From NCBI GenBank assembly GCA_029210875.1, contig JARGFJ010000003.1:1-64000 (forward strand): a stretch of 64,000 bases of DNA, read 5' to 3'. Shown here one piece after another: positions 31,333-43,233 of the stretch. The translations under genes were made by a program, and so were the position numbers. The notes under the pieces were generated by a model. It did no database searches and was not told the DNA's origin. It was given only the letters and a program-made list of their open reading frames with translations. Positions within the stretch are counted from its first letter, which is position 1; each line of letters opens with the position of its first letter. This DNA comes from Gammaproteobacteria bacterium. Its GTDB lineage: Bacteria > Pseudomonadota > Gammaproteobacteria > Nitrosococcales > Methylophagaceae.

Positions 31333-31541
31333 TTTATAACGGTTACTTCTTCCGCTTGCCAACCTTTGTCGCCTTTAGTCACACTAAATTCAACACGTTG
31401 ACCTTCATCTAACGTTTTAAAACCATCACCTTGGATCGCACGGAAGTGAACAAATACATCATCGCCACCTTCACGCTCTAAAAAGCCGAAGCCTTTTGTT
31501 GCGTCAAACCACTTTACACTTCCTGTTACTTTTTCAGACAT
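31329..31541 (-). CDS. Cold-shock domain protein
   Basis: [31 protein letters not shown] (RNP1/RNP2). Confidence 0.97.
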   Translation of the reverse strand: MSEKVTGSVKWFDATKGFGFLEREGGDDVFVHFRAIQGDGFKTLDEGQRVEFSVTKGDKGWQAEEVTVIN

Positions 31542-31572
31542 ACAAATACTCTTAATTTAAAAATTTTAACTC

Positions 31573-31589
31573 GGTGAGTTCGACTCACC
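31573..31589 (-). promoter_or_regulatory. Short hairpin in cold-shock gene 5' leader
   Basis: GGTGAGT-TCG-ACTCACC, perfect 7-bp stem 32 bp upstream of the start codon. Confidence 0.4.
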
Positions 31590-31766
31590 TAAAACGGCTA
31601 TAAACATAATTCATAACCTCCAACAAACCGGTCGGAAACGGTACACTAACAGGATAATTATCAGATAGCAAACAATAACTTTTATTCGCTAAATTTATTA
31701 TTAGTCAATGACATACGCCATAGAAATGTCATCAGAATGTCATCTGTTTATGCTAATGACTTATCG

Positions 31767-32069
31767 TTATTTTTGTTTTGAAAAATAATCTGCTATAAGT
31801 TCAATTTCTTCTGTTGTATAGGCACTTGCATGATGCAACATCACTGTTGAAGGCCGTTCTCCACCAGTAAATTGTCGCATTTGTTCTATGATATGGGCTG
31901 AAGCCAATCCAGCTAAGCTTGGTGTACCACCGACACTGTGACCATTGGTGCCATGACATGCAGCACATGAAGATGCGAGTAATTCAACATTCCGCACACT
32001 ATCTTGTGCATGCGCATAAGGTAACGGTGTCACGACTAGAACTGACCATAATAGTGCTTTGCGTATCAT
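31767..32069 (-). CDS. Monoheme c-type cytochrome, FccA-like
   Basis: Sec leader MIRKALLWSVLVVTPLPYAHA; CAACH heme site; GTPSLAGLASAHIIEQMRQFTGGERPSTVMLHHASAYTTEEIELIADYFS. Confidence 0.85.
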   Translation of the reverse strand: MIRKALLWSVLVVTPLPYAHAQDSVRNVELLASSCAACHGTNGHSVGGTPSLAGLASAHIIEQMRQFTGGERPSTVMLHHASAYTTEEIELIADYFSKQK

Positions 32070-32154
32070 ATAAATCCCCCATTGACCTCAAACCAAGTTA
32101 TTACTTATAGCCTAGGCTATAATAGTTCGCTACATACAACTTAGATAGTGATTT

Positions 32155-33132
32155 ATGGCAGAACAATTACAACTTGAAGGCATCATACCAGATGAACTCG
32201 CAGGTATGCGCTTAGACCAAGCACTTGCCCAATTATTCCCGGATTTCTCGCGAGGTCGACTCACCAAGTGGATTAAATCGGGTGACGTATTAATCGATGG
32301 TATACAACTTCGCCCACGCGATGCCATTTCAGGTGGTGAAAGCGTTGTTATTTCAGCAGAAATAGAAGTTGTCGATGATAGCTGGTCTGCTGAAGCAATT
32401 GAACTAGATATTATTTATGAGGATGATTCCGTCATTATTCTCAATAAGCCTGCAGGTATGGTTGTTCATCCAGGGGCGGGGAATCATGAAGGTACATTGG
32501 TTAACGCCCTACTTCATCATTGCCCTCAATTAGAAGGCATTCCTCGTGCTGGTATCGTTCATCGTATTGATAAAGGTACGACCGGATTATTGATGATAGC
32601 CAAAACCCTACAGGCTCATAATTCTTTAGTCATACAGCTACAAGAACATACTGTGCTTCGTGAATATCAAGCAATTGCAATGGGAGTTATGACAGCCGGC
32701 GGTACGGTTGATGAACCCATTGGTCGTCACCCTATCGATCGTAAACGCCAAGCCGTCATAGGTTCAGGCAAACATGCTGTAACCCATTATCGTGTACAAC
32801 ACCGTTATCGTGCGCATACCCATATACGCTGTCAGCTAGAAACAGGGCGTACCCATCAAATTAGGGTACATATGGCACATATTCGTTATCCATTATTAGG
32901 TGATCCTGTTTATGGTGGACGTTTACGCCTACCAAAAGGTGCCAGCGAACAAATACAAGCTGCATTACAAGGTTTTAGACGACAAGCATTGCATGCAGGT
33001 TTATTGGGCTTTATTCATCCTGAAACGGGTGAAGAAGTATCATGGCAGGTAGATATGCCTGAAGATATGCAATATATCCTTGAGGTGTTAGCGCAAGACC
33101 AAAAAGAAAATACTGAAACAAAACTATATTAA
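32155..33132 (+). CDS. rluD: 23S rRNA pseudouridine synthase RluD
   Basis: S4 domain RGRLTKWIKSGDVLIDG; GIVHRIDKGTTGLLMIAKT; LETGRTHQIRVHMAH. Confidence 0.95.
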   Translation: MAEQLQLEGIIPDELAGMRLDQALAQLFPDFSRGRLTKWIKSGDVLIDGIQLRPRDAISGGESVVISAEIEVVDDSWSAEAIELDIIYEDDSVIILNKPAGMVVHPGAGNHEGTLVNALLHHCPQLEGIPRAGIVHRIDKGTTGLLMIAKTLQAHNSLVIQLQEHTVLREYQAIAMGVMTAGGTVDEPIGRHPIDRKRQAVIGSGKHAVTHYRVQHRYRAHTHIRCQLETGRTHQIRVHMAHIRYPLLGDPVYGGRLRLPKGASEQIQAALQGFRRQALHAGLLGFIHPETGEEVSWQVDMPEDMQYILEVLAQDQKENTETKLY

Positions 33133-33185
33133 TCAACAATACTAGTCAGGATTAAGCCTTACTCGCCAAACATAAAACATCAGAT

Positions 33186-33215
33186 AAAAAAAGGCCGGTA
33201 AAACCGGCCTTTTTA
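33186..33215. terminator. Bidirectional rho-independent terminator between rluD and fusA paralogue
   Basis: aaaaaaaGGCCGGTaaaACCGGCCttttt. Confidence 0.92.
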
Positions 33216-33232
33216 ATTTTATAACTAAGAAC

Positions 33233-35326
33233 TTATTTCTTGGCTTCCTCTGCGCGTTCTTTAGCGGCTTTAATAACGTCTTCAGACACGTTACGAGGAC
33301 ATGGACTGTAGTGTAAGAACTCCATTGAGAACTGACCACGACCAGATGTCATAGTACGTAAAGTACCGATGTAACCAAACATTTCACTTAATGGGACATC
33401 AGCTTTAATACGAACACCTGTTACACCTGCATCTTGAGATTTAATCATGCCGCGACGACGGTTAAGGTCACCGATAACGTCACCCACATGATCTTCAGGC
33501 GTGAACACGTCAACCTTCATGATTGGTTCCATCAATTGAGGACCTGCTTTAGGCATAGATTGACGGTACGCAGCCATCGCAGCTAATTCAAACGCAATTG
33601 CTGATGAGTCAACCGCATGGAAACTACCATCATATAATGTGACTTTAAAGTCTAAACATGGGTAACCAGCTAATACGCCACGATCCATCATTTTCTTGAA
33701 GCCGGATTCAACCGCTGGCCAGAATTCACGAGGAACTGTACCACCAGTAACCGTTGATTCGAATTCAAAACCACTACCTGGCTCACCCGGTTCGATAATG
33801 TAATCAATTTTACCGAATTGACCAGAACCACCAGATTGTTTCTTATGAGTGTAACTGTCTTCAATGCGTTGTGTGATTGTTTCACGGTAGGCAACTTGCG
33901 GTGCACCAACAGATACATCAACACCGTGAGTACGTTTCAAGATATCTACTTTGATATCAAGATGTAATTCACCCATACCTTTAATGATGGTTTCACCACT
34001 ATCAAGGTCAGTTTCAACGCGGAAAGAAGGATCTTCTTTAATCATTTTACCTAGAGCGATACCCAATTTTTCTGATGCCGCTTTATCTTTAGGCGCAATC
34101 GCAATTGAGATAACTGGATCTGGGAAAACCATAGGTTCTAATGTTGCTGGGTTTTTAGGATCACATAATGTATGTCCAGTTTGAACATCTTTCATACCAA
34201 CGATAGCGATGATATCACCAGCTTGCGCACTGTTTAATTCGTTACGATCGTCCGCATGCATTTCTACCATTCGACCAACACGTTCAGTTTTACCAGTAAA
34301 AGTATTAAGAACTGTATCACCTTTGTTTATGACACCTGAGTAGATACGGATAAAGGTTAATGCACCGAAACGGTCGTCCATAATTTTGAATGCAAGTGCA
34401 CGTAATGGTCTGTCTGTATCAACAATCGCAAATTTTCCTGTTTCGTTACCTTCCAAATCAACTTCAGGTTGTGGGTCAACTTCAGTTGGGTTAGGTAAGT
34501 AAGCAACAACTGCATCCAATACCAGTTGAATACCTTTATCTTTAAAGGCAGAACCACAGTATGTAGGGAAGAAATCCATTTTCAATGTACCTAAACGAAT
34601 ACATCTTTGTAAATCTTCAATCGATGGTTCTTCACCTTCAAGGTATTTTTCCATCAAATTATCATCTTGTTCAACCGCAGTTTCGATTAACATCTCACGA
34701 TATTCTTCGATTTGATCAGCCATATCTGCAGGTGGCTCTTCAATACGGAAAGCTGTTGTATCTGTTTCGTTATCCCATATCCATGCTTTACGTGTTAACA
34801 AGTCAACACAGCCTTTGAAGTCTTCTTCAATACCGATTGGTAAAACCATGACTAATGGAACAGCACCTAACACATCTTTTACTTGCTTAACAACACGGAA
34901 GAAATCAGCACCCATACGGTCTAATTTGTTCACGAAAATAATTCGTGAAACTTCAGAATCATTTGCATAACGCCAGTTAGTTTCTGATTGAGGTTCAACA
35001 CCACCGCTGCCACAGAACACACCAACACCACCATCTAATACTTTTAATGAACGATATACTTCGATTGTGAAGTCAACGTGTCCAGGAGTATCGATAACGT
35101 TTAAACGGTGACCATCCCACTCACAAGTAGTAGCCGCTGACTGGATAGTAATACCACGCTCAGCTTCTTGCTCCATGAAATCCATTGTTGATTCACCATC
35201 GTGAACTTCACCCGTTTTGTGGATTTTACCGGTCAGTTTCAAAATACGTTCAGTTGTGGTGGTTTTACCCGCATCTACGTGCGCGAAAATACCAATATTT
35301 CTGTACTTGGATAAGTCTGCAGCCAT
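33233..35326 (-). CDS. fusA: Elongation factor G, likely second (EF-G2-type) paralogue
   Basis: [27 protein letters not shown]; outside any str operon; C-terminus [30 protein letters not shown]. Confidence 0.95.
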   Translation of the reverse strand: MAADLSKYRNIGIFAHVDAGKTTTTERILKLTGKIHKTGEVHDGESTMDFMEQEAERGITIQSAATTCEWDGHRLNVIDTPGHVDFTIEVYRSLKVLDGGVGVFCGSGGVEPQSETNWRYANDSEVSRIIFVNKLDRMGADFFRVVKQVKDVLGAVPLVMVLPIGIEEDFKGCVDLLTRKAWIWDNETDTTAFRIEEPPADMADQIEEYREMLIETAVEQDDNLMEKYLEGEEPSIEDLQRCIRLGTLKMDFFPTYCGSAFKDKGIQLVLDAVVAYLPNPTEVDPQPEVDLEGNETGKFAIVDTDRPLRALAFKIMDDRFGALTFIRIYSGVINKGDTVLNTFTGKTERVGRMVEMHADDRNELNSAQAGDIIAIVGMKDVQTGHTLCDPKNPATLEPMVFPDPVISIAIAPKDKAASEKLGIALGKMIKEDPSFRVETDLDSGETIIKGMGELHLDIKVDILKRTHGVDVSVGAPQVAYRETITQRIEDSYTHKKQSGGSGQFGKIDYIIEPGEPGSGFEFESTVTGGTVPREFWPAVESGFKKMMDRGVLAGYPCLDFKVTLYDGSFHAVDSSAIAFELAAMAAYRQSMPKAGPQLMEPIMKVDVFTPEDHVGDVIGDLNRRRGMIKSQDAGVTGVRIKADVPLSEMFGYIGTLRTMTSGRGQFSMEFLHYSPCPRNVSEDVIKAAKERAEEAKK

Positions 35327-35489
35327 TGTTTTGTCTCTAAAATTAGTAGGGTGTTATATAAACATGGAAATAAACCGATGCATTTTAAACTAATTTGCCG
35401 ATCTATGCACCTTTAGTATCAACGTAATTATTAAGTTTCTTTGCCGGCTGTATTTTTTAATTTTGTGTCACTTTATTTAAAGCTCAGGT

Positions 35490-35801
35490 TTATGTTTTTT
35501 TATCTTTGTTATTGACCGGAAGCCATTGATATCGATACACAATACCTGGTACAGCCAATACCAAGAACAGACTAAATGTTGTAACAAAAAATTCCCAACC
35601 TTGCTGATAGACCTCACCTGAGAATTGAGTTTCAAATGCGATTGCCACCAATAAACACACAAAGTAATACACGATTAATTCAATCAATCGTATCAATACT
35701 GATTTTACAGCGGCTAATTTATAGATCAGAAATACACGTTCTGTTAACCAGGGAAGGTTAGCTATAACAAAAAATACAACAATTAGAGTAGCAGGAGACA
35801 T
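35490..35801 (-). CDS. DUF2818 family protein
   Basis: Small three-TM protein directly after nuoN; FVIANLPWLTERVFLI. Confidence 0.8.
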   Translation of the reverse strand: MSPATLIVVFFVIANLPWLTERVFLIYKLAAVKSVLIRLIELIVYYFVCLLVAIAFETQFSGEVYQQGWEFFVTTFSLFLVLAVPGIVYRYQWLPVNNKDKKT

Positions 35802-35810
35802 AATAACAAC

Positions 35811-37247
35811 TTATGAAAAAGTGATGGTACAAATCGCCATTAAAGCACCAGGGGAAATACCCAAAGCCAAGACCAGTAATGCATTCACACTAATGGCGAT
35901 TTGCATATCTTTCGGTGCTTGTAAGGCATTTTGATCACTTGGTTTATCAAAATACATGACTTTAATTAAACGTAAATAATAAAACGCACCGATAACAGAC
36001 ATCACTACGGCAATGATGGCAATAGGAACAAGCCCAACTTCAACGACTGAATTGATGACCGCAAACTTGGCATAAAAACCAGCTAAAGGTGGAATACCCG
36101 CCATTGAGAACATTAAGATCAACATCATTAACGCAAACCATGGACTACGTTGACTAAGCCCCTTGAAATCATCAATATTGTCAGCCTCAAAGCCTTGGCG
36201 ACTCATTAGAATAATCATGCCAAAGCCGCCCAAACTCATTAGTGAATAGACCAATACATAAAACATTGCCGCACTATAACCTTGGGCAGTACCCGACAAC
36301 ACGCCTAATAGAATAAAGCCAACATGTGAAATCGTTGAATAAGCCAACATACGTTTTAAATTAGTTTGTGCAATGGCCACCACATTACCAATTATCATTG
36401 ATAATACTGACAGCATAATAGCCATATCTTGCCAATAGGCTTGGCTATCACCGAAACCATCGACTAATAACCTGATTGCCATCGCAAATGCAGCAATTTT
36501 GGGCGCAGTTGCAATAAACAAGGTCATTGCTGTCGGAGCACCATGATAAACATCGGGCAACCACATATGGAAAGGAACCGCCCCCAGTTTGAAACCAATA
36601 CCAATCAGTAGAAAAACCAAACCAAAACTTAATACTGTTTTATCAATCTGTTGAGTCTGTAGCACCTGTGCAATATCGGCAATGGCTAAACTGCCAGTCA
36701 CACCATAAATAATCGACATGCCGTATAGCAACATACCCGATGCCAATGCGCCTAATATGAAATACTTCATCGCCGCTTCAGTTGCCACAGCTGAATCACG
36801 CTGCATTGCGACCATTGCGTATAAACACAAAGACATCAGCTCCAAACCTAAATACAAGATTAAGAAATGATAAGCAGAAGCCATAATCATCATGCCCAGT
36901 GTTGAGAATAGCGCTAATACATAAAACTCACCCTTGAACAAAGAACGTGCTTTGAGATAACTGCTTGCATACAACAATACAAATACATTGATCAGGCATA
37001 TAGCTAATTTCAATACGTTACTCAAGGTATCTTTAATATATGTGCCATCAAAACTAAGCCCACCACCACTGCTAATACTTTGGTAGATAATGAGTGCTGT
37101 TGCAATCAAGCTTAATTGGCTTAGAACATAGATGCTATTTGTCCCTTTCTCGCCACGAATCGCCAAGACTAATAACATCACACAGGCCATTACCAACATA
37201 AACATTTCTGGTAATGCAAAAGACATATTCGATACTTCAAACATCAT
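35811..37247 (-). CDS. nuoN: NADH-quinone oxidoreductase subunit N
   Basis: Antiporter-like; [46 protein letters not shown]. Confidence 0.97.
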   Translation of the reverse strand: MMFEVSNMSFALPEMFMLVMACVMLLVLAIRGEKGTNSIYVLSQLSLIATALIIYQSISSGGGLSFDGTYIKDTLSNVLKLAICLINVFVLLYASSYLKARSLFKGEFYVLALFSTLGMMIMASAYHFLILYLGLELMSLCLYAMVAMQRDSAVATEAAMKYFILGALASGMLLYGMSIIYGVTGSLAIADIAQVLQTQQIDKTVLSFGLVFLLIGIGFKLGAVPFHMWLPDVYHGAPTAMTLFIATAPKIAAFAMAIRLLVDGFGDSQAYWQDMAIMLSVLSMIIGNVVAIAQTNLKRMLAYSTISHVGFILLGVLSGTAQGYSAAMFYVLVYSLMSLGGFGMIILMSRQGFEADNIDDFKGLSQRSPWFALMMLILMFSMAGIPPLAGFYAKFAVINSVVEVGLVPIAIIAVVMSVIGAFYYLRLIKVMYFDKPSDQNALQAPKDMQIAISVNALLVLALGISPGALMAICTITFS

Positions 37248-37263
37248 AGTGTTGTCTTCGCCC

Positions 37264-38775
37264 TTATAGTTTTGACTGTGAAATTTGAGTTAATAAATGT
37301 TCAACTGAACTATGCATGACGTCAGTCAGCGGTGCCGGCCATAAACCGATTGCCAGTACAATAACGGCTAATGATGCCAACATGATAAATTCACGCTGAT
37401 TTATATCTGTTAACTGAGCCACTTGATCATTAGTAACGTCACCAAACATCACGCGTTTAATCATCCACAAAGTATAGGCCGCACCTAAAATCAGGGTTGT
37501 TGCAGCCAAAAATGCAAACCAGAAATCAGCCTGAAATGCGGCTAAAATCACCATAAACTCTCCCACAAAACCTGATGTACCTGGCAAGCCAGCATTCGCC
37601 ATCGCAAAAAACACGGCAAAACCACCAAATACAGGCATGGTATTTATGACACCACCATAGGCACTAATTTCACGGGTATGCATCCGGTCATATAACACGC
37701 CAACCGATAAGAACATGGCTGCTGCAATAAAACCATGAGAAATCATTTGTACCATTGCACCCTCAATGGCTAATTCTGCTCCACTGCCAGTAGCTGAATT
37801 AGCAAAAATCCTGAATACAATAAATAAACCCAAGGTTACAAAACCCATATGAGCAATACTTGAATAAGCAATTAGCTTTTTAAGATCAGATTGCACCAAG
37901 GCAACTAAACCAATATAAACAACCGCAATCAACGATAAAGTAATAACAAACCAATCCAATGCCATGCTGGCATCCGGTGTGATCGGTAATGCAAATCGTA
38001 ACAGACCATAGCCACCAATTTTTAATGTAATGGCAGCCAAAATAACCGAACCGCCTGTCGGCGCTTCTACGTGGGCATCAGGCAACCATGTATGCACAGG
38101 CCACATTGGGATCTTAACGGCAAAAGCAATCAAAAAGGCTAAAAATAATAGCGTTTGTTGCGCCATCGATAAGCTAACATCATGAAAAGCAAGTATTGAA
38201 AAACTGCCTGATACATGCCGTAAATATAACAACGCAACCAGTAAAAACACCGATCCAAACAAGGTATATAAAAAGAATTTAATCGTTGCGTAAACTCGAT
38301 TGGGGCCGCCCCAGATACCGATCACCAAAAATAGCGGAATCAGCATTGCCTCAAAAAACACATAAAACAAGATGGCATCAAGTGCAGAGAAAACGGCAAT
38401 CATCAAGCCTTCCATGATCAGAAATGCCGCCATATAGTGACTGACACGATCTTTGATCACTTCCCAACCAGCTATCACAACTAACAACGTTGAAAATGAT
38501 GTGAGGATAATTAACGGCATTGAAAAGCCGTCTATTCCAACAAAATAGTTGATATCAAAGCTTGCAATCCACGGTACCTGCTCAACAAATTGCATATGAT
38601 AAGTGGCATTATCGAAGCCGACATATAAACCTAAAGAAGCAACAAAGGTGGCAGCTGAAACCAATAATGATAATGGTCTTGCCCATGGGTTGTTATCACC
38701 GTTAATTAATACCGCGATACCACCCAAAATAGGTAGCCAAATAATTAAGCTTAATAAAGGAAAGTCACTAAACAT
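37264..38775 (-). CDS. nuoM: NADH-quinone oxidoreductase subunit M
   Basis: [29 protein letters not shown]; gene order. Confidence 0.97.
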   Translation of the reverse strand: MFSDFPLLSLIIWLPILGGIAVLINGDNNPWARPLSLLVSAATFVASLGLYVGFDNATYHMQFVEQVPWIASFDINYFVGIDGFSMPLIILTSFSTLLVVIAGWEVIKDRVSHYMAAFLIMEGLMIAVFSALDAILFYVFFEAMLIPLFLVIGIWGGPNRVYATIKFFLYTLFGSVFLLVALLYLRHVSGSFSILAFHDVSLSMAQQTLLFLAFLIAFAVKIPMWPVHTWLPDAHVEAPTGGSVILAAITLKIGGYGLLRFALPITPDASMALDWFVITLSLIAVVYIGLVALVQSDLKKLIAYSSIAHMGFVTLGLFIVFRIFANSATGSGAELAIEGAMVQMISHGFIAAAMFLSVGVLYDRMHTREISAYGGVINTMPVFGGFAVFFAMANAGLPGTSGFVGEFMVILAAFQADFWFAFLAATTLILGAAYTLWMIKRVMFGDVTNDQVAQLTDINQREFIMLASLAVIVLAIGLWPAPLTDVMHSSVEHLLTQISQSKL

Positions 38776-38796
38776 AAACGTTATATTTATCCTCTA

Positions 38797-40740
38797 TCAC
38801 GCAACAAAATAAGTAAGAAGCAGCCATAAACCCACAATCATGGCAAAGGCATAATGATACAAATAACCAGACTGAACTTGGCGTACCAGACTCGATATCA
38901 CGCCTACGGTTTTGGCAGTACCATTGACTAAGGCACCATCGATGATTTTAATATCACCCACTTTCCATAAAAAAGTACCCACAGCTCTGGCACCACCAGC
39001 AAACACAGTTTGATTAAAATTATCAAAGCCATATTTGTTATCTAATAAACGGTATATCCAATTAAATCGTTGCTGTAGTGTTGCTGGTATATCCGGACGC
39101 TTCAAATAAAGATAATAGGCGGTGCCTACACCAGCCATCGCTAACCAGAATGGCAAAGCCATCATGCCATGAATAATGAAACTAAAAGCGCCATCAAAAC
39201 TTTCAGCATGTTCTGCCAAGACATCATGCTCAGCATGCACCATAATCGCATTACCAAAAAAGTCGCCAAATACCATCGGGCCAATAAAATACCCTGCAAC
39301 AATCGATGGAATTGCTAATAGAATCAACGGCATCGTAACAACGTTTGCAGGTTCATGTGGCGGATGACCATGTGCATCAAATCGTTCCTTGCCATGGAAT
39401 ACAAGGAAAAACAGTCTAAAACTATATAATGCGGTTACAAATACACCTGTTACAACAGCAAAATAGGCAAAGCCACTGCCGGCTACGTGTGAAGCATGTA
39501 CCGCTTCAATAATGGAGTCTTTTGAAAAAAAGCCCGACAAGCCAGGAAAACCAATTAATGCCAATGAGCCAATTAAAGCAGTCCAATAGGTTATCGGCAT
39601 ATATTTTTTTAAGCCACCCATTTTACGAATATCTTGTTCATGGTGCATAGCGATGATTACAGAGCCTGCACCCAAGAATAATAACGCTTTGAAAAACGCA
39701 TGTGTCATCAAGTGAAAAACACCTGCAGAATAGGCAGAAACACCCAATGCCACCGTCATATAACCTAATTGTGACAAGGTTGAATATGCAATAACGCGTT
39801 TTATATCATTCTGAATTAAGCCCAGGAACCCCATAAATAAGGCTGTTATCGCACCAATAACCAATACAAATGTCAATGCCGTTTCTGAAAACTCAAATAA
39901 CGGTGACATTCGTGTCACCATAAAAATACCAGCTGTGACCATGGTTGCAGCATGAATCAAGGCTGAAATAGGTGTTGGACCTTCCATCGAATCAGGCAGC
40001 CAGACATGTAATGGCACTTGTGCTGATTTACCCATGGCGCCAATAAATAATAAAATACAAATTACAGACATGACCGACCAATCATGGCCCGCAAACAGTG
40101 TCATTGTTTTTTCTGATATCGCTGGTGCAAAATCAAACACTTGTTGGTAATCCAAACTTCCGGCATACATCAACACACCAGCAATCCCAAGTATAAAACC
40201 AAAGTCACCAACACGGTTGACTAAAAAGGCTTTTAAATTAGCATAAATCGCTGTTGGTTTTTTATACCAAAAACCGATCAGCAAATATGACACTAAACCG
40301 ACGGCTTCCCAGCCAAAAAATAGCTGCATGAAATTGTTGGCCATAACCAACATCAACATCGAAAAAGTGAACAGAGAAATATAACTAAAGAAGCGTGAAT
40401 AACCGTCGTCATCGTGCATATAACCAATGGTATAGATATGCACCATTAACGATACAAAGGTCACAACAACCATCATCATTGCAGTCAGTGCATCGATTAA
40501 GAATCCAACTTCAAGACTCAAAGAACCCGCTTGTAACCATTGATAAACCTGAGCATTGTAGGTTTGACCATCAACTACAACCAGCTTCAACACCCAGGCA
40601 GATAATGCAAAAGCAATAGCAACACCAGCAATCGCAGCACGATGAGACCAGACTCGCCCTACTTTTTTGCCAAAAAGCCCAGCAATGATACTGCCGATTA
40701 AAGGGGCAAGTACAATGCTGATAAGTAATGTTTGACTCAT
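38797..40740 (-). CDS. nuoL: NADH-quinone oxidoreductase subunit L
   Basis: GKSAQVPLHVWLPDSMEGPTPISALIHAATMVTAG. Confidence 0.98.
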   Translation of the reverse strand: MSQTLLISIVLAPLIGSIIAGLFGKKVGRVWSHRAAIAGVAIAFALSAWVLKLVVVDGQTYNAQVYQWLQAGSLSLEVGFLIDALTAMMMVVVTFVSLMVHIYTIGYMHDDDGYSRFFSYISLFTFSMLMLVMANNFMQLFFGWEAVGLVSYLLIGFWYKKPTAIYANLKAFLVNRVGDFGFILGIAGVLMYAGSLDYQQVFDFAPAISEKTMTLFAGHDWSVMSVICILLFIGAMGKSAQVPLHVWLPDSMEGPTPISALIHAATMVTAGIFMVTRMSPLFEFSETALTFVLVIGAITALFMGFLGLIQNDIKRVIAYSTLSQLGYMTVALGVSAYSAGVFHLMTHAFFKALLFLGAGSVIIAMHHEQDIRKMGGLKKYMPITYWTALIGSLALIGFPGLSGFFSKDSIIEAVHASHVAGSGFAYFAVVTGVFVTALYSFRLFFLVFHGKERFDAHGHPPHEPANVVTMPLILLAIPSIVAGYFIGPMVFGDFFGNAIMVHAEHDVLAEHAESFDGAFSFIIHGMMALPFWLAMAGVGTAYYLYLKRPDIPATLQQRFNWIYRLLDNKYGFDNFNQTVFAGGARAVGTFLWKVGDIKIIDGALVNGTAKTVGVISSLVRQVQSGYLYHYAFAMIVGLWLLLTYFVA

Positions 40741-40742
40741 CT

Positions 40743-41048
40743 TTACCCCTTCAATCTGTCAAGTTCGCTGACGTTGATGGTACTCAAGTTACGGAATAAC
40801 ACCACTAGAATAGCCAAACCAATCGCTGCTTCAGCCGCAGCCACTGTCAGGATAAAAAAGACAAATACTTGTCCGGCAATATCACCAGAGAAATGCGAAA
40901 ACGCAATAAAGTTAAGATTGACTGCAAGTAACATCAACTCGATACACATCAATAAAATAATAATGTTTTTTCGGTTAATAAAAATACCGGCAACTGACAA
41001 ACTAAATAATAATGCCCCCAGTATTAAACAATCAGATAAAGCAATCAT
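40743..41048 (-). CDS. nuoK: NADH-quinone oxidoreductase subunit K
   Basis: [24 protein letters not shown]; ~100 aa, position after nuoJ. Confidence 0.97.
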   Translation of the reverse strand: MIALSDCLILGALLFSLSVAGIFINRKNIIILLMCIELMLLAVNLNFIAFSHFSGDIAGQVFVFFILTVAAAEAAIGLAILVVLFRNLSTINVSELDRLKG

Positions 41049-41665
41049 AGTTGCTCCCCTTGTTCTTTAGTTTTTCTTGGAGATGATTGCATTTTAACGA
41101 TTCGAACACGATCTTCACGACGCACCTTAACTTGCTGTGAAATATCCTGTGATTTACTGTTCTTCTGACGCAATGTCAGGGTAATAGCCGCCACAATGGC
41201 CACAGTTAGGATTACAGAAGCAATTTCAAATGGATAGACATACACCGTATACAGCAACAAGCCAATTTCCTTGGTATTGCTGTAGTCTGCCGGGTGTGGG
41301 CTAGGTGATGGTACGATATCCAAACCAAAGTGATTCGCCCCCAATACCGCAATCATTTCAATGGTGATCAGTGCAGCCACAAACATACCTAAGGGTAAAT
41401 ATTTTGTGAAGCCTTCTTGTAACGGTGCAAGATCAATATCCAACATCATCACCACAAACAGGAATAACACCATTACAGCACCGACATAAACCAACACTAA
41501 GGTTAATGCCAAAAATTCAGCTTCCAAAAGTAACCACACGCCCGCACTGGTAAAAAAGGCTAAAATTAAAAATAGCGCTGCCCGCACAGGATTACGAACG
41601 GTCACTACCATCGTTGCAGCAAACAACAATATCGCAGCTAAACAGTAAAAAATAATGTGTTCCAT
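41045..41665 (-). CDS. nuoJ: NADH-quinone oxidoreductase subunit J
   Basis: [52 protein letters not shown]. Confidence 0.97.
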   Translation of the reverse strand: MEHIIFYCLAAILLFAATMVVTVRNPVRAALFLILAFFTSAGVWLLLEAEFLALTLVLVYVGAVMVLFLFVVMMLDIDLAPLQEGFTKYLPLGMFVAALITIEMIAVLGANHFGLDIVPSPSPHPADYSNTKEIGLLLYTVYVYPFEIASVILTVAIVAAITLTLRQKNSKSQDISQQVKVRREDRVRIVKMQSSPRKTKEQGEQL

Positions 41666-41668
41666 AAC

Positions 41669-42157
41669 CTAGCGATACTCCGCATCAACAGCACGATCAG
41701 CTGCTATTTGATTTTCGTATTTATCACCGATTGCTAGTAACTTGTCTTTTGACATGATATTTTCACCCCGATTTTCAAAGTGATAATCAAATACACGTGT
41801 TTCAACAATAGAATCAACCGGACATGATTCTTCACAAAATCCGCAATAAATACATTTAAATAAATCTATTTCATAGCGTGTGGTACGACGCGAGCCATCA
41901 TCTCGCGGCTCCGTATCAATGGTTATGGCTAATGCCGGACACACTGCTTCACATAACTTACAGCCAATGCAACGTTCTTCGCCATTGGGATAACGTCGCA
42001 AGGCATGTAGGCCTCTAAATCGTGGCGATTGTGGTGTTTGTTCTTCTGGATATTGGACAGTAATTTTTTTAGCAAATAAATACCGTCCCGTCAGTTTCAA
42101 CCCTAACAACAATTCCCACAGAAAAAAGCTTTTGAAAAAATGACGAAGTGCATCCAT
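41669..42157 (-). CDS. nuoI: NADH-quinone oxidoreductase subunit I
   Basis: Two 4Fe-4S motifs [12 protein letters not shown] and [12 protein letters not shown]. Confidence 0.98.
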   Translation of the reverse strand: MDALRHFFKSFFLWELLLGLKLTGRYLFAKKITVQYPEEQTPQSPRFRGLHALRRYPNGEERCIGCKLCEAVCPALAITIDTEPRDDGSRRTTRYEIDLFKCIYCGFCEESCPVDSIVETRVFDYHFENRGENIMSKDKLLAIGDKYENQIAADRAVDAEYR

Positions 42158-43233
42158 TAGTCAGTGCCCTCCATCAAAGCCACACTGTTGTGTGAAGCTG
42201 GCTCACTAAACCAAGGACCAATATCCATGACTTGTGCTGTTGCAACAACGATCAGCCAAACTAGCGTAACGGGAATAAATACTTTCCAGCCTAAACGCAT
42301 GATTTGATCATAACGATAGCGTGGGAAGGTTGCACGAAACCATAGATATAAAAATAAAAAGAATGATGTTTTTAATAATAGCCAGACGATGCCCGGCACC
42401 CATGAGAATAGGCTTTCCAGTCCAGGAATGCCTTGGAATGGCGACAACCAGCCGCCCATAAACATGACAGATGCCAGCATCGAAATTAAAATCATGTCAG
42501 CATATTCAGCAAGGAAAAAGACAGCAAAGGCCATCCCCGAATATTCAACGTGGAAACCGGCCACAATTTCAGATTCACCTTCAGATACATCAAAAGGCGC
42601 TCGGTTAGTTTCAGCAACACCAGAAATAAAATACACCACAAACAAAGGCAGTAAGGGCAGCCAATACCAGTGCCAGAAACCACCTTGTTGTCCAAGAACG
42701 ATTTGACCAAGATTTAAACTGCCGGCAGCAACCAATACACCAACCAAAGCAAAGCCCATTGCAATTTCATAAGAAACAACTTGCGCTGCTGAACGCAATG
42801 CCCCTAAAAACGCATAACGCGAATTTGATGCCCAGCCGGCAATAACAATACCGTAAACACCCATTGAGGTTATCGCCAAAATATACAGTAAACCGGCATC
42901 GATATTGGCCAAGGTCATCGTTGCATCAAACGGCATAACTGCCCATGCAGCAAGTGCAGGACCAATCGCCAAAACAGGTGCCACTAAAAATAAATATAAA
43001 TTTGATTTGGCAGGAAAAATAACTTCTTTCAGTGCCAGCTTCAAACCATCTGCAATCGGTTGTAATAAACCCCAAGGTCCAACGCGATTTGGACCAATCC
43101 TAACTTGAATATAGCCAATAATTTTACGTTCTGCATAGGTTAAATAAGCAACAGCCAGCATTAATGGCACAATAATCGCGACAATTTTTAAAATAGTAAA
43201 AACCACCGGAGTAGAAACAATCCAATCAATCAT
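42157..43233 (-). CDS. nuoH: NADH-quinone oxidoreductase subunit H
   Basis: [34 protein letters not shown]. Confidence 0.98.
   Translation of the reverse strand: MIDWIVSTPVVFTILKIVAIIVPLMLAVAYLTYAERKIIGYIQVRIGPNRVGPWGLLQPIADGLKLALKEVIFPAKSNLYLFLVAPVLAIGPALAAWAVMPFDATMTLANIDAGLLYILAITSMGVYGIVIAGWASNSRYAFLGALRSAAQVVSYEIAMGFALVGVLVAAGSLNLGQIVLGQQGGFWHWYWLPLLPLFVVYFISGVAETNRAPFDVSEGESEIVAGFHVEYSGMAFAVFFLAEYADMILISMLASVMFMGGWLSPFQGIPGLESLFSWVPGIVWLLLKTSFFLFLYLWFRATFPRYRYDQIMRLGWKVFIPVTLVWLIVVATAQVMDIGPWFSEPASHNSVALMEGTD

Noticed and set aside
35477-35662. 61-aa - strand ORF overlapping the DUF2818 gene
   Set aside because: Alternate frame of a recognisable family protein.
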